From Actinomadura rubrisoli (GTDB taxonomy: Bacteria; Actinomycetota; Actinomycetes; Streptosporangiales; Streptosporangiaceae): 37,962 bases of DNA. Positions within the stretch are counted from its first letter, which is position 1, and the number at the start of each line of letters is the position of its first letter. The stretch spans positions 1-37,962 of the forward strand of contig NZ_SMKU01000050.1 in the NCBI RefSeq assembly GCF_004349215.1, in the 5' to 3' direction. Under the pieces are notes generated by a model that worked only from the letters and a program-made list of their open reading frames with translations, was not told where the DNA came from and ran no database searches. The translations under genes and the position numbers were made by a program. Below are positions 22,916 to 31,115 of this stretch, piece after piece.

Positions 22916-24288
22916 CAGAGGACCTCCTCCGCGAGCTTCATGAGGCGGCGGTGGGCGGCGGCGCCGCGCCGTCCGGCCTCGTCCTGCGGGACGGTGACGA
23001 GCGTGTCGTCCTGGACGACCGTGCGCCCGCCGACCAGGAGCCGGCGCAGCGGCGGGGTCTGCCCGAACGCGAACGCGACCACGGGGTCGTCGACCGCCGC
23101 GTGGAAGCCGTCCACCCGCCACAGCGCGATGTCGGCGAGCTTGCCGGGCTCCAGGGAGCCGATCTCGTCCTCCCGGCCGAGGCAGCGGGCGCCGCCCAGC
23201 GTCGCGATCTCCAGGGCCTGCCGCGCGGTCAGCGCCCCGGGCCCGTAGCGGGCGCGCTGCATGTAGATCGCCTGCCGGATCTCGCCCGCGAGCGGGACCA
23301 GCTCGGCGGACGCCGGCCCGTCCACGCCCATCCCGACCGCCGCGCCCGCCTCCAGCAGGTGGGAGACGCGGGCGATCCCGGAGCCGAGCCGGGCGTTGGA
23401 GCTCGGGCAGTGCGCGGTGCCCGTCCGGGTCTCGGCGAGCCGCTTGACGTCGGTGTCGTGCAGGTGGACGCAGTGCGCGAGCCACACGTCGGGGCCGAGC
23501 CAGCCGATCGAGTCCATGTACTCGGCCGGGGTCATGCCGAACTGCCGCCTGGTGTGCTCCTCCTCGTCCAGCGTCTCGGCGAGGTGGGTGTGCAGCCGGA
23601 CGCCCTTGTCGCGCGCCAGCTCCGCCGAGGTGACGAGCAGGTCCCGGGTGACGGAGAACGGCGAGCAGGGCGCGACGGCGACGCGCAGCATGGAGCCGGG
23701 CGAGGGGTCGTGGTAGCGGTCGATGGCGGCCGCGGTCTCGGCGAGGATCGTGTCGAGGTCCTCGACGGCCTCGTCCGGCGGCAGCCCGCCCTTCGACCGC
23801 CCGCGGTCCATCGAGCCGCGGCAGGGGTGGAAGCGCAGGCCCAGCTCGGCGGCCGCCTCGATCTCCGCCGCGAACAGGTCGCCCCGGCCCTTGGGGAAGA
23901 GGTAGTGGTGGTCGGTCGAGGTGGTGCAGCCCGACTTGGCCAGCCAGCCGAGCCCGGCGGTCGCCGCGCCCGCGACGACCTCCGCGTCCATCTTCGACCA
24001 GGGCTTGTAGAGCGCGGTCAGCCACTCGAACAGCGTGCTGCCGGTGGCCAGGCCCTGGCTCGCCCACTGGTACAGGTGGTGATGGGAGTTGACGAGACCC
24101 GGTGTGGCGAGGCAGCCGGTGCCGTCGATCCGCTCGACGTCCCCGGCGTCCCCGGCGCTTGCGGCGGCCGGGGCGGGGCCCGCGCCGACCGCCGTGATGC
24201 GGTCGCCGTCGACCACGATGTGGCCGCCGGGATACTCGTCCCCGGAGACGGTGGCGACGTGGGCGTTCTCGATGATCCGCACGGTCAT
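22915..24288 (-). CDS. 8-oxoguanine deaminase (COG0402 amidohydrolase)
   Basis: 457 residues of the amidohydrolase superfamily, close to atrazine chlorohydrolase/SsnA-like deaminases. Metal and catalytic residues are visible: H69-x-H71 (NSHHHLYQW), HTHLAET for the third His and Glu, H in WLAHCVHL, and D in MGVDGPAS. The N-S-H-H-H-L-Y-Q-W signature and the position among xanthine dehydrogenase genes fit the 8-oxoguanine deaminase group, which makes urate directly from 8-oxoguanine. A guanine deaminase or another aminohydrolase is the alternative. It lies between the 2Fe-2S and molybdenum subunits and overlaps both (ATGA upstream, TGATG downstream), so it is made with the dehydrogenase complex. 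Confidence 0.8.
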   Translation of the reverse strand: MTVRIIENAHVATVSGDEYPGGHIVVDGDRITAVGAGPAPAAASAGDAGDVERIDGTGCLATPGLVNSHHHLYQWASQGLATGSTLFEWLTALYKPWSKMDAEVVAGAATAGLGWLAKSGCTTSTDHHYLFPKGRGDLFAAEIEAAAELGLRFHPCRGSMDRGRSKGGLPPDEAVEDLDTILAETAAAIDRYHDPSPGSMLRVAVAPCSPFSVTRDLLVTSAELARDKGVRLHTHLAETLDEEEHTRRQFGMTPAEYMDSIGWLGPDVWLAHCVHLHDTDVKRLAETRTGTAHCPSSNARLGSGIARVSHLLEAGAAVGMGVDGPASAELVPLAGEIRQAIYMQRARYGPGALTARQALEIATLGGARCLGREDEIGSLEPGKLADIALWRVDGFHAAVDDPVVAFAFGQTPPLRRLLVGGRTVVQDDTLVTVPQDEAGRRGAAAHRRLMKLAEEVL

Positions 24289-24782
24289 GGGCGGGCCGCC
24301 TTCCGGTCGGCGTTCCGCCGGGCGGCCAGCCGCACCGCGTCCATGATCTTCTCGTAGCCGGTGCAGCGGCACAGGTTGCCGGCGAGCGCCTCGCGGATCT
24401 CGGCGTCGGTCGGCGCGGGGTTGCGCTCGATCAGGTCGTGCGACTGGACGATCAGCCCCGGCGTGCAGAACCCGCACTGGACGGCGCCCGCCTCCACGAA
24501 CGCCTCCTGGACTGGATCGAGCCGCTCGTCGCCGGGCGGCCCCTCGGCGAGGCCCTCCACGGTGCGGACCTCGCGCCCCTCGGCCTGCCCGGCGGCGACC
24601 AGGCACGCGCAGGCCGGAACGCCGTCCAGGTAGACCGTGCACGAGCCGCATTCGCCCTGCTCGCAGGCGTTCTTGGAGCCGGGCAGGCCCATCCGCTCCC
24701 GCAGCATGTAGAGCAGGCTCTCGCCCTCCCACACATCGTCCACGGCCTCCTTGGAGCCGTTCACGGTGAGGTTCACGCGCAT
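24285..24782 (-). CDS. pucE: Xanthine dehydrogenase 2Fe-2S subunit
   Basis: 165 residues. The plant-type ferredoxin cluster is bound by C40, C45, C48 and C60 (ACEQGECGSCTV), and the second, all-helical 2Fe-2S domain by C103, C106, C138 and C140 (QCGFCTPG, NLCRCTGY). It passes electrons from the molybdenum site to FAD. The start overlaps the FAD-subunit stop (TGATG) behind a strong GGAGG. Confidence 0.95.
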   Translation of the reverse strand: MRVNLTVNGSKEAVDDVWEGESLLYMLRERMGLPGSKNACEQGECGSCTVYLDGVPACACLVAAGQAEGREVRTVEGLAEGPPGDERLDPVQEAFVEAGAVQCGFCTPGLIVQSHDLIERNPAPTDAEIREALAGNLCRCTGYEKIMDAVRLAARRNADRKAARP

Positions 24783-25675
24783 CAGCCGGCCTCCTTCCCC
24801 GCGGGGCCCCTGGCGGAGCCTTCCGTCCGGTAGTCGTTCCAGGCCCAGGTCAGCGTGCGGCGCGCCATCACCGACAGGGCGTGCACGCGGTAATCGGCCG
24901 TCCCGCGCACGTCGTCGATCGGCGAGGCCGCCTCCCGGACCAGCTCGGCGAAGCGCTGCGCGGCCGAGACCGGCAGGGGGCCGCGGCCCTCCCAGTCCAG
25001 CTCGGCGGAGATGAAGTCTTCGGCGGCGCTCGCGCGGCGCGGCGTCGGGGCAGCCGAGCCGACGCCGGTCAGGGCGCGGCGCCGCTCGGGGTGCAGGGCG
25101 ATGGCGAACGAGCAGACCGCGATCACCATCGCGTTCCGGGTGCCGATCTTGGAGAAGTACTGGGGGCCGGACGCGGGCGCGGTCCAGAACGCGCGGATCA
25201 ACTCGTCCGGCTCCAGGGCGTTGCGCTTGACGCCGACGAAGAACTCGGCCGCCGGGATCATCCGGACGCCGCGCGCGGCCGACTCGACCTCGATCACGGC
25301 GTCCCCGGCCAGCAGCGGCGGGTGGCCGTCCCCGGCGGGCGACGCGGCGCCGAGGTTGCCGCCGACCGTGCCCCGGTTGCGGATCTGCGGGGAGCCGACC
25401 GTCCGGGACGCCTGGGCGAGGCCGGGCAGCCGGTCCCCCAGCTCCCCGATCAGCCGGACGTAGGGGACGCCCGCGCCGACGCGCAGCCTGCCGTCCACCG
25501 CGTCCCACCCGGCCAGCTCGCGGACCCGGTTCAGGTCCAGCAGCGCCTCCGGCCGGTGGACGTCGAAGTTGATCTCGACCATGACGTCGGTGCCGCCCTG
25601 CAGGGGCAGCGCGCCCGGCCGCTCCGCCTTGGCGGCGAGCGCGTCGTCCCAGGTCGCCGGTCGCAGGAAGTCCAT
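24782..25675 (-). CDS. pucC: Xanthine dehydrogenase FAD-binding subunit
   Basis: 297 residues of the CO-dehydrogenase medium-chain/FAD_binding_5 family. The pyrophosphate-binding loops are ALPLQGGTDVMVEI (about 22-35) and VGSPQIRNRGTVGGNLG (about 93-109), then a CO_deh_flav_C domain in the last 110 residues. It passes electrons to NAD+. It lies 19 bp after the uricase gene and overlaps the 2Fe-2S gene by one base. The order FAD, 2Fe-2S, (deaminase), Mo is usual for prokaryotic three-subunit dehydrogenases except for the inserted deaminase. Confidence 0.93.
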   Translation of the reverse strand: MDFLRPATWDDALAAKAERPGALPLQGGTDVMVEINFDVHRPEALLDLNRVRELAGWDAVDGRLRVGAGVPYVRLIGELGDRLPGLAQASRTVGSPQIRNRGTVGGNLGAASPAGDGHPPLLAGDAVIEVESAARGVRMIPAAEFFVGVKRNALEPDELIRAFWTAPASGPQYFSKIGTRNAMVIAVCSFAIALHPERRRALTGVGSAAPTPRRASAAEDFISAELDWEGRGPLPVSAAQRFAELVREAASPIDDVRGTADYRVHALSVMARRTLTWAWNDYRTEGSARGPAGKEAG

Positions 25676-25694
25676 GTCTCGGTGTCCCCCTCGA

Positions 25695-26561
25695 TCAGTT
25701 CCAGGCCGCCGGGGCGGGCGGGGCGTCGTCGGTGAGCACGGTGCCCTCGATGAGCCCGTACGGGCGGTCCGCCGCGAAGTAGACCTCGTTGTCGTTGTCC
25801 ATGCCGAACGGCTCCAGGTCGACCAGGAAGTGATGCTTGTTCGGCATCGACATCCGCACCTCGCAGGTCTCGGGACGCTCGTCCAGCACCCGGCGGCCCA
25901 TCTGGAACAGCGTCTGCTGGAGCGACAGGCTGTGCGTCCCGGCGAACGCGTCGAGCAGGCACGAGCGGACCGCCGCGTAGGAGGGGCCCCAGGACGAGCC
26001 GGTGCCGCGGTGCCGCCACTGCGCGGTCACGGCGGTCGCGAGGATCCGGTCGTCGGTCGGGGCGAGCGTCGTGTACTCGTCCTGGATGAAGCCGTGGAAC
26101 TCGCTGCCGGTCGCGTTGAGGACGACCAGGTCGGTCAGGCCCGATACGACCGACTCGGGGCCGTCCGAGCCGTCGCTGTGGACCAGCGCCGTCCGGACCT
26201 CGCCGCCGTCGCGGACGAACGAGTGCGGCCCGGCCAGGCGGTCCCATCCGTATTCGTGGATCTCGACCCGGGCGTGGGCGATCGTCGGCTGGGAGTCGAC
26301 GAAGTGGCGGGCGAGCAGCAGCCCGAACTCCTCGATCTCCCCGATCCCGTACTTGCGGGCGAAGGCGAAGACCGTGTTCTTCTGCGAGTCGGTCGGCAGG
26401 ACCGCGGCGTTGTCGCCCGTCAGATGGACCTCGTCCATGTCGCCGGACAGGGCGACGCTCACGTTCAGGTCCTTGATCCGGTGGACGCCGCCGTCCCTGG
26501 TGACGCGGACGACGCGGGTCTCCGCCTTCCCGTAGCGGTTGGGGCCGAGCACGATGGCCAT
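25695..26561 (-). CDS. uox: Urate oxidase (uricase)
   Basis: 288 residues, a typical cofactor-free uricase that oxidises urate to 5-hydroxyisourate. It contains two T-fold domains. Catalytic residues are visible: K12 in NRYGK and T57 in LPTDSQKNT, plus the substrate-binding Arg/Gln of the second half and the conserved MPNKHHFLVDL block. The C-terminus is Pro/Ala-rich and lacks a peroxisomal signal, as in bacteria. It lies 5 bp downstream of the HIU hydrolase gene. Confidence 0.96.
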   Translation of the reverse strand: MAIVLGPNRYGKAETRVVRVTRDGGVHRIKDLNVSVALSGDMDEVHLTGDNAAVLPTDSQKNTVFAFARKYGIGEIEEFGLLLARHFVDSQPTIAHARVEIHEYGWDRLAGPHSFVRDGGEVRTALVHSDGSDGPESVVSGLTDLVVLNATGSEFHGFIQDEYTTLAPTDDRILATAVTAQWRHRGTGSSWGPSYAAVRSCLLDAFAGTHSLSLQQTLFQMGRRVLDERPETCEVRMSMPNKHHFLVDLEPFGMDNDNEVYFAADRPYGLIEGTVLTDDAPPAPAAWN

Positions 26562-26566
26562 GCGGG

Positions 26567-26881
26567 CTAGCTCCCTCGGTAGGTGGAGTAGGCGAACGGG
26601 CTCAGCAGCAGCGGCACGTGCAGGTGCCGCTCCGGGTCGGTGACCGTGAAGGCCACCGCGACCTCGGGGTAGAAGTCCGACAGCCCGGCGGTGTCGAAGA
26701 TGAGCCGGTGCACCCCGGCGCCGGGCGCGACGCCCCAGTCGCTGATCCGGCCGTCGGCGTCGGTGCGGGCCTCGGCGAGCGCCGTCCAGCCGCCGCCGGG
26801 GTCCCGCCGGTCCAGCCGGACGGTCATGCCCGCCGCGGGCAGTCCCCGCGCCGCGTCCAGCACGTGCGTCGAAAGGCTCAT
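26567..26881 (-). CDS. hiuH: 5-hydroxyisourate hydrolase (transthyretin-like)
   Basis: 104 residues, with both family signatures: STHVLD at the N-terminus (H6) and the C-terminal YSTYRGS end. H88 in HLHVPLLLSPF is the second active-site His. It hydrolyses 5-hydroxyisourate to OHCU. Its start overlaps the OHCU decarboxylase stop (ATGA). Confidence 0.96.
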   Translation of the reverse strand: MSLSTHVLDAARGLPAAGMTVRLDRRDPGGGWTALAEARTDADGRISDWGVAPGAGVHRLIFDTAGLSDFYPEVAVAFTVTDPERHLHVPLLLSPFAYSTYRGS

Positions 26882-27399
26882 GCGCGTTCCCCCGTCTCGC
26901 CCAGCCCGTTGAGGAGCTTGGCCAGCCGCAGGTCGACGATCTTGGCCAGCTCGTCCCGGACGACCTCCCGCTCGGTGCCGGGATCGTTGGCCAGCCGCGC
27001 CCGCAGGGCGGCGAGCATCTCCGCGGCGCTCAGCCCCGTGGCGCAGATCAGGAACACGTGGCCGAAGCGCTCCTCGTAGGCCCGGTTCCCCTCCACCAGG
27101 GCCTTACGCAGCTCCGCCGCCGCGCCGTCCACGCCGGACTGCTCGCCCCGCGACCAGGCGGCCTCGCGGTCGCCTCCCCGCACCCGGTCCCCGATCCGGG
27201 GATGCGCGGCGAGCGCCTTCTCGACCTCGCCCCAGTCGAGATCGGCCAGCGCCGCCGCCGACGCCGACCGCAGGGCTTCGAGGCCGGCGTAGGGCCGTCC
27301 GGCCGCGACCGCGTCCGCCCAGCGGCGGGACGCGCAGCACGTGAGCAGCTCGTCCCGCGCCCGCTCCCCGGACAGGGCGTTCAGCCGTTCCACCGTCAC
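26878..27399 (-). CDS. uraD: OHCU decarboxylase
   Basis: 173 residues, all helical. H66 in AAHPRIGDR and E86 in AWSRGEQSGV are the catalytic pair, and the F-G-x-V-F-L-I-C-A-T-G block is characteristic. It decarboxylates 2-oxo-4-hydroxy-4-carboxy-5-ureidoimidazoline to S-allantoin. I place the start at GTG 27399, since GGGAGG lies 5 nt upstream. A second GTG six bases on is possible; earlier in-frame codons overlap the regulatory spacer. It is the first gene of the nine-gene purine operon. Confidence 0.9.
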   Translation of the reverse strand: MTVERLNALSGERARDELLTCCASRRWADAVAAGRPYAGLEALRSASAAALADLDWGEVEKALAAHPRIGDRVRGGDREAAWSRGEQSGVDGAAAELRKALVEGNRAYEERFGHVFLICATGLSAAEMLAALRARLANDPGTEREVVRDELAKIVDLRLAKLLNGLGETGERA

Positions 27400-27421
27400 C
27401 CGCGCCTCCCTGTCTCCTCGT

Positions 27422-27431
27422 CTGCATGCAG
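27422..27431. promoter_or_regulatory. Palindrome in the pucR/uraD spacer, candidate operator
   Basis: CTGCATGCAG is a perfect 10-bp palindrome, flanked by GTC/GAC with a small offset (27420-27437). It is located 23 bp upstream of the uraD start in the 161-bp divergent spacer, where a PucR or purine-responsive repressor could act. It does not match the Bacillus PucR box. Confidence 0.3.
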
Positions 27432-27560
27432 TAGACACAGGTACCCGCGGCGGGGTCGAGGCACAGGACGTCCGAATTGTGACGCCCTGCACCGGCGGGA
27501 TTTCGTGCGTTGCTCCAAGCCCGCGCGCCACCATCCGGCGGGTGGCGGTTTACTGGGAAG

Positions 27561-29135
27561 ATGAAGCTGCGTTCCCTGCTCGCCATGCCCGAGCTGCGCC
27601 TTGAGCTCGTCACCGGCGAGGAGGAGCTGGACCGGACGATCAGGTGGGTCGTCACGACCGACCTGCTGGAGCCCGGCCGCTACCTGCGGGGCCGGGAGCT
27701 GGTGCTGACCGGGCTGGTGTGGTGGTCCGCGCCCGCCGACTCCGAGACCTTCGTCGGCGCGCTGGCCAAGGCGGGCGTGTCGGGCCTCGCCGCCTGGGAC
27801 CTCGCGCGCGGCGCGATCCCCGGCGATCTCGTCGAGGCGTGCGCGCGGCACCGGGTCCCGCTGTTCAAGGCGTCCGAGGACGTGGCGTTCGCGACGATCA
27901 CCGAGCAGGTCGTCCGGCACCTGTCGGGGGCCCGCGCCGCCGACCTGACCGCCGTGCTGGACCGGCACCGCCGGCTCGTCGCGGGGACGGGCGAGGGCGC
28001 CGGCCTCGGCGCGGTGCTCGACCTGGTCGGCCGCGACCTCGGCATGCGCTGCTGGGTGCTGACGCCCACCGGACGGGTCGTCGCGGGCCCGCAGCCGCCG
28101 CCCGCCGGGGCCCGGCTGGCCCGCGCCTTCCTGACCGCGCCGCGCCTGCCGCACCATCTTCCGGCGGCGGGCGTGTCGCTCTTCCCGGTCGCCGAGGACA
28201 CCACGTCCCGCGTCGCCGACTGGTTCCTGGCCTGCGAGGGCGACGCCAAGGACTGGCCCGCCGAGCGGCGCGCCCTCACCACCGAGCTGGCCGCGATCGT
28301 CGCGCTGGAGCGGGCCAGGCTGGACGGCCGCCTGAGCGTGGAAGGCCGCCTCGCGCAGGAACTGGTGCGGCTCGTCGTCTCCGCCGCGGCGGCGGAGGAG
28401 ATCGTCCCGCGGCTGGAGCTGACCGGGCTGGACCCGGGCGCCGCGTACATCGCGGTCGCCGCGTCCAGTCCCGGCACCGGGCGCGGCACGCTGCGGCCGG
28501 GCGAGCTGCGGACCGTCCTCGGCGAGGTCATGCCCGTCCCCCGCCCGGCCGTGGGCCTGCTGGAGGACGAGGCCATCGCGCTCGTCCCGGTCGAGCGCGA
28601 CGCCGGGCAGGACGTCGCCGACGAGATCCAGCGGGCGCTGACGGCCCTCGCGCCGGGGCTCGCGGGAAGCGGCCTCGCCGTCGGCGTCAGCGACGTCGTC
28701 GCGGCCGGGGAGCTGCGCGGCGCCGTGGAGGAGGCCCGCTACGCGCGGCGGCTGGCCGACGGCCGCCTCTCCCAGCCCGACGCGGGGGGCCCGTCGGGCG
28801 CGAAACACGACGGCCCGGTCTGCGTCGTCCGGCACGACGAGCTGGCCACCCACGTCCTGCTGCTGGCCAGCGTCCCCGACGACGTGCGGCACATGTTCAA
28901 AGTGCGGCTCCTGGACCCGCTGCGCACCTACGACGAGGTCCACCGGGCCGACCTGATCCGCACGCTGGAGACGTTCCTCCAGAACTCCGGGTCGTGGACG
29001 CGCTGCGCCGAGCAGCTGCACCTGCACGTGAACTCGGTCCGCTACCGGATCCAGCGCATCGAGGACCTCACCGGCCGGGACCTGTCGCGCCTGGAGGACC
29101 GGGTCGACTTCTTCCTGGCCCTCCGCCTCGGGTGA
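27561..29135 (+). CDS. pucR: PucR-family regulator of purine catabolism
   Basis: 524 residues. The N-terminal PucR domain spans about 1-120 (MKLRSLLAMPELRLELVTGEEELDR at the start), a central GGDEF-like/CdaR region follows, and the C-terminal PucR HTH_30 domain (about 460-520) contains LLDPLRTYDEVHRADLIRTLETFLQNSGSWTRCAEQLHLHVNSVRYRIQRIEDLTG. The recognition helix is in HVNSVRYRIQRIE. It is divergent from the uricolytic operon and is the obvious regulator of it; PucR proteins respond to allantoin or related intermediates in other bacteria. ATG at 27561 has only a weak ribosome site. Its 3-prime end overlaps the convergent DUF4037 frame by 68 bp. Confidence 0.9.
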   Translation: MKLRSLLAMPELRLELVTGEEELDRTIRWVVTTDLLEPGRYLRGRELVLTGLVWWSAPADSETFVGALAKAGVSGLAAWDLARGAIPGDLVEACARHRVPLFKASEDVAFATITEQVVRHLSGARAADLTAVLDRHRRLVAGTGEGAGLGAVLDLVGRDLGMRCWVLTPTGRVVAGPQPPPAGARLARAFLTAPRLPHHLPAAGVSLFPVAEDTTSRVADWFLACEGDAKDWPAERRALTTELAAIVALERARLDGRLSVEGRLAQELVRLVVSAAAAEEIVPRLELTGLDPGAAYIAVAASSPGTGRGTLRPGELRTVLGEVMPVPRPAVGLLEDEAIALVPVERDAGQDVADEIQRALTALAPGLAGSGLAVGVSDVVAAGELRGAVEEARYARRLADGRLSQPDAGGPSGAKHDGPVCVVRHDELATHVLLLASVPDDVRHMFKVRLLDPLRTYDEVHRADLIRTLETFLQNSGSWTRCAEQLHLHVNSVRYRIQRIEDLTGRDLSRLEDRVDFFLALRLG

Positions 29136-30107
29136 TCCCTTCTTCTCGGGCGATCCAGGCCCGGTAGGCGGCCTGGAGCCCCGCCCGCCGGCCCGGGTCG
29201 ACCAGGACGCCCCCGCTGTCGGCCCATTGCTCCACGGACCCGACGTCCGGGGGCAGCGCGGCGACGTCCGGGTCGGTGATCCCGGCGAGGAGGCCAGCCG
29301 GGACCGCGTCGTCGACGGTGCGGTACGGCCGGTCCCAGAACGGGACCACGGCGGACGCGGGCGCGGGCAGCCCCCGCTCCCGCTGGAGCGCGAGGAGCGT
29401 CTCGGCGGCCTCCGCCACCGCGTTCTCGCGCTCCCGCCAGTCCGGTGCCGAGACGGCCGCCGCGAGCGGGCCGTCCAGCACGGCGCCGATGGCGAGGCGC
29501 CGGAACGCGGTGCCGCGCCACTTGCCGTAGGGCGCCCAGGTCCGCGACAACGTGAAGCCCAGGCGGCACAGGTCCTCGGCGATGCGGGCGCTGAGGATCC
29601 GCGCCCCGGTCCCGTCGCCGCGCAGCGCGGCCCGTCCCATGATCGGCATCCACTCGGCGATCCGCCGCCACCAGGCCGCGAGGACGTACCGCTCGACGTC
29701 CGGCGGGTACCGGCGCAGCGCCGCGCGGACGGGCCCCAGCGCCCGGGTCCGGTCCTCGAACACCGGCCCCGCCGTCACCTCCAGGACGCTCTGGCCGGTC
29801 AGGCACAGCCAGTCCAGGACGGAGAGGCCGCCGGTCGGGTCCACGCCGAGGCGGCTGCGCGCGAACCCGGCGACGGTCGCGACCTCCACGTTGTGGGTGT
29901 CGAACGCGCGTCGTCCACCAGCAGGGTCAGGCGGCAGCCCCAGTCGTGGTCGCGGCTCATCGCGTCGTCCAGCCCGAGGACGTCCGACCCCGAGCCGAGC
30001 CGCGCCGCCGCGTACCGGAGCCGCGGCATGGCGCGGGCCAGCAGCGGCCGGACGAGGTCGGAGTGGAACGCCCCGGCCAGCTCGGCCCCGCACGGTCGAT
30101 CGTCCAC
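29068..30107 (-). pseudogene. DUF4037 gene with internal deletion and frameshift
   Basis: The DUF4037 sequence is spread over two frames. From 30107 to about 29912 one frame encodes the N-terminus (MDDRPCGAELAGAFHSDLVR, then LGSGSDVLGLDDAMSRDHDW, LTLLVDD). From about 29910 to 29068 a different frame carries the rest (HNVEVATVAGFARSRLGVDP, LSVLDWLCLTGQSVLEVTAG, YVLAAWWRRIAEWM, YGKWRGTAFRRL). In family members I remember, about 50 residues lie between these parts; they are missing here, so a deletion that also shifted the frame is the simplest reading. The two halves are otherwise well conserved, so the event looks recent or is an assembly error. DUF4037 proteins carry a nucleotidyltransferase-like G-S-x-x-x-x-x-x-D motif; their function is unclear. 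Confidence 0.75.
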
Positions 30108-30179
30108 GCGGCCACCCCACCAGAGCGGCGCGGGCCTGGCGAGTGATTTACCGGCCGCCGCCGGACGGCGTGACGGCCG

Positions 30180-31058
30180 TCAGGGGCCTGACGTGTGGCG
30201 GAGCAGGGCGGGGACGACCGTGTCCCAGGTGCGGCGGGGCAGCTCGTTGCCCGTCCCCGGCAGGACGATCAGCTCCGCGCCGGGGATCTCGGCGGCGAGC
30301 GCGCGGCCGTTCCCGAGGGGGAAGAACGGGTCGTCCTCGCCGTGGATCACGAGGGTCGGCGCGGTGATGCCGCCGAGCCGCTCCCGCCAGCGGTCGCCGC
30401 CGTCCAGCGCGGCGAACACCGTCGCCATCTGGTTGGCGCGGTGCGCCGTGCCCCGGTCCAGGGACGGCGGCGCGGCGGCGACGGTGCGGTCGTGGATCCG
30501 CTCGGCGTTGTCGCGCGCCTCCGCCTCATCGAACTCCGCGCCCCCGAGGACCCGCGCCTTCTCGACCATGAACGCGACGACGGACGCGCGGTCGTTCCAG
30601 TCGACGGCGGGCGGGTTCATGATGTGGGCCATCACCTCGGGCGCGTGCTCGGGGAGGTCGCCGTCGCTCGGGCCCGGCGCGGTCGGGCGGGTGCCGATCA
30701 GGGTGAGGCCGGCGACGAGGCCGGGGTGGTCGAGGGCGAGGAGCTGGGCGATCCAGCCGCCGGGGCCCATGCCGACGACGTGCGCGCGGGGCAGCCCGAG
30801 GGCGCCGAGCAGCCCGGCGGCGTCCGCGACGAGGTCGCGCAGGGTGTAGGCGGGGGCGTCCGGGTCGGCGGTCGTGGATCGTCCGGTGTCGCGCAGGTCG
30901 TAGCGGACGACGAACCGCCGCAGGACGGCCAGCCGCTCGCAGAACTCGTCGCGCCAGGTGAGCATCGAGTTGCCGACCAGCAGGACCGGCGTGTCACCGG
31001 CGACCCCGAACGTCTGGACGCACAGCTCCACACCGTTGGCCTTGATGAACGTCTCCAT
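30180..31058 (-). CDS. Alpha/beta-hydrolase-fold protein lacking catalytic Ser and His
   Basis: 292 residues, an alpha/beta hydrolase of the RdmC (aclacinomycin methylesterase)-like group: METFIKANGVELCVQTFG, RYDLRDTGRS, DLVADAAGLLGALGLPRAHVVG and LALDHPGLVAGLTLI are all recognisable. The nucleophile elbow GxSxG reads G96-M-G98-P-G100, with Gly (codon GGC) in place of Ser. The usual catalytic His position near the C-terminus reads G-T-G-N271-E-L-P, so His is replaced by Asn. The acid D243 (GEDDPFF) remains. The frame is otherwise intact, so it may be a non-catalytic binding or scaffold protein or an enzyme in early decay. It follows the OleD-like gene by 57 bp on the same strand and may belong to that operon. 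Confidence 0.85.
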   Translation of the reverse strand: METFIKANGVELCVQTFGVAGDTPVLLVGNSMLTWRDEFCERLAVLRRFVVRYDLRDTGRSTTADPDAPAYTLRDLVADAAGLLGALGLPRAHVVGMGPGGWIAQLLALDHPGLVAGLTLIGTRPTAPGPSDGDLPEHAPEVMAHIMNPPAVDWNDRASVVAFMVEKARVLGGAEFDEAEARDNAERIHDRTVAAAPPSLDRGTAHRANQMATVFAALDGGDRWRERLGGITAPTLVIHGEDDPFFPLGNGRALAAEIPGAELIVLPGTGNELPRRTWDTVVPALLRHTSGP

Positions 31059-31115
31059 GCCAGGGTGGACTCCCGCCGAACCCGGAAATCATCGCGGGGC
31101 GCTTTCGGGCAGGGC

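Noticed and set aside
29890..29930. Programmed frameshift in the DUF4037 gene
   Set aside because: There is no slippery heptamer or downstream structure at the junction, and family residues are missing, which a frameshift alone would not explain.
30108..30179. Possible terminator after the alpha/beta-hydrolase gene
   Set aside because: Only short GC-rich palindromes such as GACGGCCGTC are present, with no stable stem of the kind seen at the other four sites.
30180..31058. The alpha/beta-hydrolase as the missing OleB
   Set aside because: OleB belongs to the haloalkane-dehalogenase branch with an Asp nucleophile. This protein is RdmC-like and has Gly at the nucleophile position.
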